Below, piece after piece: positions 1 through 5,530 of a DNA stretch of 8,899 nt. Source of the DNA: Roseomonas sp. (lineage in GTDB: Bacteria > Pseudomonadota > Alphaproteobacteria > Acetobacterales > Acetobacteraceae); NCBI GenBank assembly GCA_020249415.1, contig JADCFR010000151.1:1-8899 (forward strand). The letters run 5' to 3'. The first letter of the stretch is position 1. The number at the start of each line of letters is the position of its first letter. The notes beneath the pieces were generated by a model that made no database searches, was not told the DNA's origin, and saw only the letters and a program-made list of their open reading frames with translations. A program made the translations under genes and the position numbers.

Positions 1-1442
1 GGTTCACGCGGGAAGATCACCTCATTGAGTCCCATTTCCTCGGCGACTTCAGTCGCGTGCAGCCCGCCCGCACCGCCGAAGGAAAGCAGCGCAAAGTCAC
101 GCGGATCGAGCCCTTTTTCAAAGAGTGAAAGTCGCACTGCGGCGCCGAGATTGGCGTTCGTCACTGTCAGCATGCCCGCGGCGGCCCTCTCAAGCGAAAG
201 GTTCAGTGGTGCGGCGATGCGGGTTTCAATGGCGCTGCGCGTTGCCGGCATATCAAGCTTGATCGCGCCGCCGAGAAAGAATTCGGGATCAAGCCTGCCA
301 AGCGCGAGATTCGCGTCCGTGACCGTGGGTTCCGTCCCGCCCCGGCCATAGGCGACCGGCCCGGGACGCGCGCCGGCGCTGCGCGGACCAACAGTGAGCC
401 GCCCGGCGGCATCAACGGAACCGATGGAACCACCGCCCGCGCCGATAGTGCGCATTTCAACCATGGGCAGGCGCACCGGCAGGCGATCAATCTCGCCCTG
501 CGTGATCACGGCAACGCGCCCGGATTGCACCACCGAAACATCATAGGATGTGCCGCCCATATCCACGGCAACCAGGTTGGGACGCGACAGCATCTCCGAA
601 ATACGTCCCGCCGCCAGTGCGCCGCCCGAGGGGCCAGAAAGCAAAAGCCGCGCAGGCTGTTCCGCTGCAACGCGCAGGCTGCAGACGCCGCCATTGGACT
701 GGACAAGGAACACTAATGGCGAAAATCCGTCCTCTCCCAACCGTTTTTCAAGCCGCTCTAGATAGGCTTTCACAACAGGCATGAGAAGTGCGTTCAGTAC
801 AGTCGTTGAACACCGCTCATACTCCCGAATTTCTGGCGAAATATCCGACGAAAGTGAAATCGGCAGATCGGGACGCGCGGCCTGGATCAACCTAGCCAAA
901 CGCCGTTCATGCGCTGGATTGGCATAGGCGTGCAGCAGGGAAATCGCGATGGTTTCAGCGCCCAAAGCCTGAATCTGTTGAAGCAGCGCTGGCAGTTGCG
1001 CTGCATTCATCGGCGTTTCTGCACTGCCATCGGCGCGCAGACGTTCCTGCACTCCAAGCCGCCGGTCGCGCGGAATCAAAGTTGGGAAGGGGTCCTGCGA
1101 AAGGCCGTAAACATCACGCCGCACATGGCGATTGATTTCCAGCACATCCTCAAAACCTGCAGTCGTTAGCAGCACGCCGCGGGCGAGCTTTCTTTCCAGT
1201 ACTGCATTGGTGGCGATGGTGGTGCCATGCAGCAAAAGCCCGACATCCGCCAAGGCAAAACCAAAGCGCTCTGCGGCTTCCTTCACGCCTGACAGCAGGC
1301 CAATGGAAGGGTCTTCCGGTGTTGTCGCCGTTTTCCATGCCTGCGCGATACCAACCCGAGCATCGAGAATCTGCAGATCAGTAAAGGTACCGCCGATATC
1401 AACGGCGATGCGGATGGGGCGCGTAGATGTTTCGGTGCTCAA
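1..1442 (-). CDS. hyuA: Hydantoinase/oxoprolinase family protein, HyuA-type subunit (partial, C-terminus beyond left edge)
   Basis: This is an ATP-dependent cyclic-amide hydrolase subunit of the HyuA / 5-oxoprolinase / acetone carboxylase beta family; such proteins open hydantoin-like or oxoproline-like rings and usually pair with a HyuB subunit. Reading the minus strand gives 480 uninterrupted codons up to the window edge; the family is usually close to 700 residues, so about 200 are missing. Visible landmarks are VDIGGTFTD at residues 14-22 (first phosphate loop of the actin/ASKHA fold), HGTTIATNA at 72-80, QSNGG at 248-252, SGPSGGALAAG at 269-279, DMGGTSYDVS at 294-303 (second phosphate loop), GAGGGSI at 334-340 and FGGAGGLHA at 455-463. 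The start is inferred: TTG at 1442 places 13 residues before the first motif, and no in-frame ATG or GTG lies between the preceding dctM stop and that motif. The Shine-Dalgarno sequence is weak, so coupling to dctM, 23 bases upstream, is likely. HyuA membership is firm; the substrate is unknown, and hyuB is expected just outside the window. Confidence 0.93.
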   Translation of the reverse strand, partial: MSTETSTRPIRIAVDIGGTFTDLQILDARVGIAQAWKTATTPEDPSIGLLSGVKEAAERFGFALADVGLLLHGTTIATNAVLERKLARGVLLTTAGFEDVLEINRHVRRDVYGLSQDPFPTLIPRDRRLGVQERLRADGSAETPMNAAQLPALLQQIQALGAETIAISLLHAYANPAHERRLARLIQAARPDLPISLSSDISPEIREYERCSTTVLNALLMPVVKAYLERLEKRLGEDGFSPLVFLVQSNGGVCSLRVAAEQPARLLLSGPSGGALAAGRISEMLSRPNLVAVDMGGTSYDVSVVQSGRVAVITQGEIDRLPVRLPMVEMRTIGAGGGSIGSVDAAGRLTVGPRSAGARPGPVAYGRGGTEPTVTDANLALGRLDPEFFLGGAIKLDMPATRSAIETRIAAPLNLSLERAAAGMLTVTNANLGAAVRLSLFEKGLDPRDFALLSFGGAGGLHATEVAEEMGLNEVIFPRE

Positions 1443-1465
1443 GGTCAGGGTCCGTTGAGAGAAGG

Positions 1466-2830
1466 TCAGCTCATGACGCTTGGTAGCCACAGCGCCAGGC
1501 CAGGGAATACCATCAAAAGCGCCACGGCAAGGAGATACATGGCAAGGAATGGCATGACGCCGGCGAAAACATCCGTGATGGGCCCGGGGCGTTTTCGCAT
1601 GCCTTGCAGCACATACATCACCGTGCCATCGGGTGGGCTGATTTGCGCGATTTCCACAAGCATGGTGACAATCACGCCGAACCAGATCGGGTCATAGCCG
1701 AGCGCGGTAACGATGGGGAACACCACGGGCACTGTTGTGATGATCATGGAAAAACCTTCCATGAAGGTTCCAAGCGCCACGTAAAGGGCGATGATGCAGA
1801 GCATGATGGCCCAGGGTGGAATGGGCAGGCCAGAGATCATGCCCGCGAGCGCCTGCGGCACATTGATCAATGTCAGGATGTAATTCAGCAAATAGGCGCC
1901 GAACAGGATCAGACCAAGCAGCGCAGTATTGCGCGCGGTTGCCTCGGCTGAGGCATTCAGCATGCGGAGCGTCAGCTTGCCTTCAAGTGCTGCAAAAATC
2001 GCCGCACCAACAACACCAAGTGCGGCCGCTTCTGTGGGCGTGGCAAAACCGCCATAGATCGAACCCAGTACCAATAGGATGAGAAGGAGCGTCGGCACGA
2101 GATCAAGCAATGCGCGCAGCTTGATGGCGAGCGGCAGCTTGGCCGGCTTTTCCATTGGGTGCTTCAAGCCATGGGCGAGAATCACCAGAATGAAGAGCCC
2201 GGTGACGAGCAGCGATGGAATGACCGCCGCGATGTAAAGCGCGCCGACCGAGGTTTCCGTAATCAGCCCATAGATGATGAAGGTGATGCCAGGTGGAATC
2301 AGATTACCGAGCGCACCGCCCGCCGCGAGCGAGCCCAACACCATGCGCTGGCTGTATTTCGTATCCTGGAAATAGGGCAGCGCCACCGAACCCATGGTCG
2401 CGGCAGTCGCAACCGAACTGCCCGAGATGGCCGAAAACACCGCGCAGGAAACGATATTGGTATGCAGCAACCCGCCAGGCATGCGGTTCAGCCAGACATT
2501 CAGCGCGCGATAGAGCCTATCAGACAGTCCGGCACGCAGCAGGATTTCGCCCATCAGCAGAAACAATGGCACCGCAACCAGGACAAAATTTGAAGACGGC
2601 GCCCAAAGCGTTTGCCCCATGAAGGCCCACCAGGGGCGATCAGAGAATAGGAAACCGATCAAAACACCAAGAATGCCCAAGACAGCCGCGATATAAACGC
2701 CTGAGCCAAAGAACAGCACGAAGATACCGACCAGCATCATGATTTCGGCGATCGGCAGCGCTTGCGCGCCGCTGGCGGCAGCAAAGATCGTGACCGCCAA
2801 TAGGCCAAGCAGAAAGACAATTGCGATCAT
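1466..2830 (-). CDS. dctM: TRAP transporter large permease subunit (DctM family)
   Basis: This is the ion-coupled transport subunit of a tripartite ATP-independent periplasmic (TRAP) transporter, located in the inner membrane. The 454-residue product is almost entirely hydrophobic, with a dozen or more predicted helices. Family landmarks include VPLFLLMGEILLRAG near residues 88-102, an SAISGSSVATAATMGSVALP stretch near 135-154, GNLIPPGITFIIYG in the middle, FATPTEAAALGVVGA, and QISPPDGTVMYVLQGM near the C-terminus, the counterpart of the usual ISPPVG motif. The start ATG at 2830 overlaps the dctQ stop as ATGA, supporting this start by translational coupling. Many DctM proteins are about 425-430 residues; the excess lies mainly in an additional N-terminal hydrophobic segment (residues 1-25) before the helix that usually begins the protein. 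An alternative start at residue 31 (ATG ATG) would remove it but lacks a visible ribosome binding site. The neighbouring dctP and dctQ confirm the assignment. Confidence 0.96.
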   Translation of the reverse strand: MIAIVFLLGLLAVTIFAAASGAQALPIAEIMMLVGIFVLFFGSGVYIAAVLGILGVLIGFLFSDRPWWAFMGQTLWAPSSNFVLVAVPLFLLMGEILLRAGLSDRLYRALNVWLNRMPGGLLHTNIVSCAVFSAISGSSVATAATMGSVALPYFQDTKYSQRMVLGSLAAGGALGNLIPPGITFIIYGLITETSVGALYIAAVIPSLLVTGLFILVILAHGLKHPMEKPAKLPLAIKLRALLDLVPTLLLILLVLGSIYGGFATPTEAAALGVVGAAIFAALEGKLTLRMLNASAEATARNTALLGLILFGAYLLNYILTLINVPQALAGMISGLPIPPWAIMLCIIALYVALGTFMEGFSMIITTVPVVFPIVTALGYDPIWFGVIVTMLVEIAQISPPDGTVMYVLQGMRKRPGPITDVFAGVMPFLAMYLLAVALLMVFPGLALWLPSVMS

Positions 2831-3468
2831 GGCTTGGGCCCTGGCCCTTCATGCGCCATGGCGACTGCTTCCAGGGCTTCCTCAGTTTCATCCTGCAAGG
2901 TGCGGGAACCAAGCAGGCTATCCAAAGCCTCAGGCTCTCCGGCTAGCATCGAAAGGCTCGCTTCCAGCATCAGAACCAGCGCCATGATGGCGAAGCTGAT
3001 GATGCCAAAGGCCCAAATGCCTTGCGGCCAGATCATTTCAATGCGCAGGGCGGAATTGTCATGCGCATTGAACAGCGCGCTTTCATCCACCAGTTCGAGC
3101 GCGGCCCAGGCGAAGAAAATCCCAAGCCCCAGAAGCAGCGTGAGGGAGAAAAGATGCAGCCAGGCACGCAGACCAAGCGGCAGGCGCATCATGAAGACAT
3201 CCACGCGAATATGCGCGCGCCGCGCAAGCGTATGCGCCAAGGCCCAGGCGATGCCGCCCGCCAGCATATAGCCGGTGACTTCGACCGTGGCCTTGGAGGA
3301 AAAACCAAAGAAGCTCCGCGCCACGATATCAAAGGTAATGAAACAGGCGCAGAGAATATAGTTCCAGCCGGCAATATGTGCCATCACGGCAGCAACCGCG
3401 GCGACCCAGATCCTGATCCGCCGCGCAAAATACAGCCATGCTGGGGCCGTGCTGGCGCCGTTGCTCAT
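2827..3468 (-). CDS. dctQ: TRAP transporter small permease subunit (DctQ family)
   Basis: This is the small membrane subunit of the TRAP transporter, which pairs with DctM in the inner membrane. The 213-residue product has four hydrophobic segments, roughly residues 22-50, 65-82, 100-125 and 145-170. It has the family pattern of an Arg-containing stretch after the first helix (DIVARSFFGFSSKATVEVTG), followed by a glycine-rich second helix and ARRAHIRVDVFMMRLP, equivalent to the common R.GHIRVD motif. Its length is somewhat above the usual 160-190 because of a charged cytoplasmic-type C-terminal tail rich in Glu and Ala (residues 175-213). The start ATG at 3468 overlaps the dctP stop as ATGA, and its own stop overlaps the dctM start in the same way, so all three subunits should be made in a coupled fashion. 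DctQ proteins diverge quickly, so position between dctP and dctM adds much of the certainty. Confidence 0.94.
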   Translation of the reverse strand: MSNGASTAPAWLYFARRIRIWVAAVAAVMAHIAGWNYILCACFITFDIVARSFFGFSSKATVEVTGYMLAGGIAWALAHTLARRAHIRVDVFMMRLPLGLRAWLHLFSLTLLLGLGIFFAWAALELVDESALFNAHDNSALRIEMIWPQGIWAFGIISFAIMALVLMLEASLSMLAGEPEALDSLLGSRTLQDETEEALEAVAMAHEGPGPKP

Positions 3469-4538
3469 CCGCCGAAGCGCACACCGCTGATCGGCGCGAT
3501 CACGTCATTATAGACCTCACCACACCGCGCCCCGCAGCGGCGTACCCAACCAGGCAATACGGTGGTGCGGAAAATCTCCTTTGCTTGTGCCTTATCTGCG
3601 GCAGAGGCCGTCACTTCCGTCATGGGGCGCGCGGCGAGGTTATGGATGCTGCACCCGGCAGCGCGACCAATATTGCAATCAATGCCATCGCGCGTAGCGG
3701 CAAGGCCGAGCGCCCATTGCTGATTGCTTACTTCCTTCATGGTGGCTTCCATAAAATCGCGCACCGCAGGTTCCAGACGGTTCCACCAATTCAAATTCAC
3801 CAGATAGCCGGCAACTGCCCAGGAAACTGGCAGGTCAGAGATATGTGTGGAAACTTCCGGCCAGCGCGCTGCGGCACCTGAACCGGAACCCGTGATGGCG
3901 CAATCCACCACGCCGCGTTCCAAGGCGGAGTAAACTTCCGGGAAGCCAATGCTGACGGGCTGCGCGCCAAGGGTCGTGAAGAAATCCACGAGCGAATTGC
4001 CGAAGGTACGGATGCGCCGGCCCCGCAAATCATTCAGGCTGGTGAAGGTAGCTCGGCAAAACACGACCTGCGCGGGAAAGGGATACATGGCGACAAGCCG
4101 CGCGCCGAAGCGTTCCAGATCCCGATTGGCAACAGGCAGAACGGCTTCGGCAATGCGGCGCGCGTCATTAATGTCAGGTGCCAGACCCGCAAGGTCTATA
4201 CCATCCAAAATAGGAACATCGCCCGAAAGTGTCGTGAGCGTGCCGGCGCCGATTTCAACCTGGCCAGAACGCACCAATCGGACAATTTCATTGCCCGCGA
4301 GATTGCGTTCCGCATGGGTTGAAAGCTGCACCTGGACACGGCCATTGCTGCGCGCTGCCGTGCCGTCGCGGAGCACCGGGATATCCACGCGGGTATATTG
4401 TGGCTGGGTCGGTAATGGCTGTGTCACCGCCGAAATACGGATCGGCGCGCCTGCGGGCAGTGTCGGCAATTGCGCCGCAGCCGAGAAGACGATGCCGGAC
4501 GCCATTGCGACGCCGGCCAGGAGTTGTTTCAGCATCAT
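3465..4538 (-). CDS. dctP: TRAP transporter substrate-binding protein (DctP family), periplasmic
   Basis: This periplasmic binding protein of the TRAP system delivers substrate, typically an organic acid, to DctQM. The 357-residue product begins with a Sec signal peptide: positive MLK, a hydrophobic run, then an AAA-Q cleavage site near residue 22. The family core appears at residues 166-205: a SLNDLRGRRIRTFG stretch containing Arg177, aligned with the Arg that clamps a substrate carboxylate in characterised DctP proteins, then a PEVYSALERGVVD stretch ending near residue 212, with the usual SALERGVVD helix. The mature protein has six cysteines (161, 213, 288, 296, 335, 339), the last four in a DCNIG...GCS and RRCGARCG arrangement that suggests structural disulfides. 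GGAGG at 4548-4544 sits 5 bases before the first ATG and 8 before the second (4535), so MLK may be the true N-terminus. Dicarboxylate, keto acid or aromatic acid are all possible ligands. Confidence 0.95.
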   Translation of the reverse strand: MMLKQLLAGVAMASGIVFSAAAQLPTLPAGAPIRISAVTQPLPTQPQYTRVDIPVLRDGTAARSNGRVQVQLSTHAERNLAGNEIVRLVRSGQVEIGAGTLTTLSGDVPILDGIDLAGLAPDINDARRIAEAVLPVANRDLERFGARLVAMYPFPAQVVFCRATFTSLNDLRGRRIRTFGNSLVDFFTTLGAQPVSIGFPEVYSALERGVVDCAITGSGSGAAARWPEVSTHISDLPVSWAVAGYLVNLNWWNRLEPAVRDFMEATMKEVSNQQWALGLAATRDGIDCNIGRAAGCSIHNLAARPMTEVTASAADKAQAKEIFRTTVLPGWVRRCGARCGEVYNDVIAPISGVRFGG

Positions 4539-4543
4539 GAAGT

Positions 4544-4548
4544 CCTCC
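4544..4548 (-). promoter_or_regulatory. Ribosome binding site for dctP
   Basis: GGAGG on the minus strand is a strong Shine-Dalgarno sequence. It lies 5 bases from the ATG at 4538 and 8 bases from the adjacent ATG at 4535; the second spacing is closer to the usual optimum. It is among the strongest ribosome binding sites in the window and fits the high copy number expected of a periplasmic binding protein. Confidence 0.8.
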
Positions 4549-4557
4549 GAGGTTTGA

Positions 4558-4608
4558 TCATTGATCCCAGTTCACCATGCCCATGTCACGACGTCGAGGG
4601 CTTTCCAT
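4558..4608 (-). other. Possible 16-codon leader ORF between the deacetylase-like gene and dctP
   Basis: The stop codon of the deacetylase-like gene overlaps an ATG by one base (TGATG at 4610-4606). That ATG opens a 16-codon reading frame, MESPRRRDMGMVNWDQ, ending at a TGA at 4560-4558, 9 bases before the dctP Shine-Dalgarno sequence. GAGG lies directly upstream but only 2 bases from the ATG, which is poor spacing. The peptide is Arg-rich near its N-terminus and resembles no family I know. It could be a small translated leader that couples ribosomes into dctP, or simply chance in a 69-base gap. No hairpin with a T-run is seen in this gap (4539-4607), so I do not call a terminator there. Confidence 0.2.
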
Positions 4609-5516
4609 CACCTCGCCGGATGCACCGCCATCCAATGCCGGGCGATATCCACGCGGCGCGTGATCCAGACATCGCGCTTTGCTGCCATGTAATCCAGCAG
4701 CTTTTGCAGCGCGACCGCGCGCGCCGGGTGGCCAATCAGGCGCATATGCAGTCCAACCGACATCATCTTGGGTTGCCCCTTGCGGCCTTCTTCATAGAGC
4801 ATGTCGAAAGCATCGCGGATATAGGAAAACCATTGATCGGAGGTGCCCATCCAGCCGGCAAATTTGCCGTCATTATTCGTGAGCGAATAGGGCACGATCA
4901 GATGCGGCTTGTCATTCACGCGTGTCCAGATCGGCAATTCATCGCCGTAATAATCGCTGTCGTATAGAAAGCCACCTTCTTCCACGACCAATCGGCGCGT
5001 ATTCACGGAAGGTCCATAGCGACAATACCAGCCATCCGGCCGATGCCCAACAGTCTTTTGCTGGCTGTCAATCGCCTTGCGGATGTGGTCGCGTTCCTCT
5101 TCCTCTGACAGCTCAAAATGCTTGACCCAACGCCAACCATGGGAACAGACATCATAGCCCGCGGCCTTGATGGCGGCGGCGGCTTCCGGGTTGCGTTCCA
5201 ACGCCAGCGCGCAACCAAAAATCGTCACCTGCAGGTTGCGTTCCTGAAACAGCCGATGCAGGCGCCAAAAACCAACGCGGCTGCCATATTCAAACATGCC
5301 CTCAGCCGCCAGATCGCGGCCGGATTTCACCTGATTGAGCCCATGCGCTTCGGTCAGGCCATTTTCCGTGACGCCATCGCCAAGTTCGAATGAAGGCTCA
5401 CTCCCTTCCTCATAATTGATCACAAAATTCACGGCGAGCTTCGCGCCGCCTGGCCATTGTGGATCGGGCGGATTGGCGCCGTAGCCGATGAAATCTCGCG
5501 TGACTTGATAGGTCAT
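4608..5516 (-). CDS. Polysaccharide deacetylase-fold hydrolase, PuuE (allantoinase-like) type
   Basis: The 302-residue protein is a NodB/polysaccharide deacetylase-fold C-N hydrolase whose sequence style matches PuuE, the allantoinase analogue recruited from polysaccharide deacetylases. Shared PuuE-type landmarks are RDFIGYGANPP at residues 7-17, WPGGAKLAVNFVINYEEGSE at 21-40, EYGSRVGFWR at 76-85, CSHGWRW at 124-130, NTRRLVVEEGGFLYDSD in the middle, LHMRLIGHPAR late, and TRRVDIARHW near the C-terminus. The classic NodB metal ligands are not present: NYEE replaces TFDD, and the second His of the H-S-x-x-H motif is Trp130, as in PuuE. This start is preferred over an upstream TTG-type extension at 5564 because AAGGA (5530-5526) lies 9 bases before ATG 5516 and homologues begin near here. 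It starts 14 bases after the Mo-hydroxylase stop. No uric-acid pathway genes (uricase, HIU hydrolase, OHCU decarboxylase) are in the window, so allantoin is not assured; another cyclic ureide or amide is possible. It is often annotated chitin deacetylase, which I consider unlikely. Confidence 0.88.
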   Translation of the reverse strand: MTYQVTRDFIGYGANPPDPQWPGGAKLAVNFVINYEEGSEPSFELGDGVTENGLTEAHGLNQVKSGRDLAAEGMFEYGSRVGFWRLHRLFQERNLQVTIFGCALALERNPEAAAAIKAAGYDVCSHGWRWVKHFELSEEEERDHIRKAIDSQQKTVGHRPDGWYCRYGPSVNTRRLVVEEGGFLYDSDYYGDELPIWTRVNDKPHLIVPYSLTNNDGKFAGWMGTSDQWFSYIRDAFDMLYEEGRKGQPKMMSVGLHMRLIGHPARAVALQKLLDYMAAKRDVWITRRVDIARHWMAVHPAR

Positions 5517-5525
5517 GGCATCAAA

Positions 5526-5530
5526 TCCTT
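5526..5530 (-). promoter_or_regulatory. Ribosome binding site that fixes the start of the PuuE-like gene
   Basis: AAGGA on the minus strand, 9 bases before ATG 5516, overlaps the final bases after the Mo-hydroxylase stop codon. It supports the shorter 302-residue product over a reading frame opening at 5564, which would lie inside the upstream coding sequence and has no comparable signal. Confidence 0.7.

Noticed and set aside
203..490. Minus-strand open frame of 95 codons
   Set aside because: Out of frame with the continuous HyuA reading frame, which carries all the family motifs.
3949..4557. Plus-strand open frame (202 codons) across dctP and the gap
   Set aside because: Antisense to a confidently identified dctP; composition is typical of a shadow frame.
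4554..4567. Tandem 7-mer TTGATCA/TTGATCC and nearby palindrome CGACGTCG (4589-4596) as an operator
   Set aside because: Both are short and could be chance; there is no second copy elsewhere and no promoter elements visible in this gap.
4539..4607. Transcription terminator in the largest intergenic gap
   Set aside because: No GC-rich stem followed by a run of T on the minus strand; genes on both sides read in the same direction.
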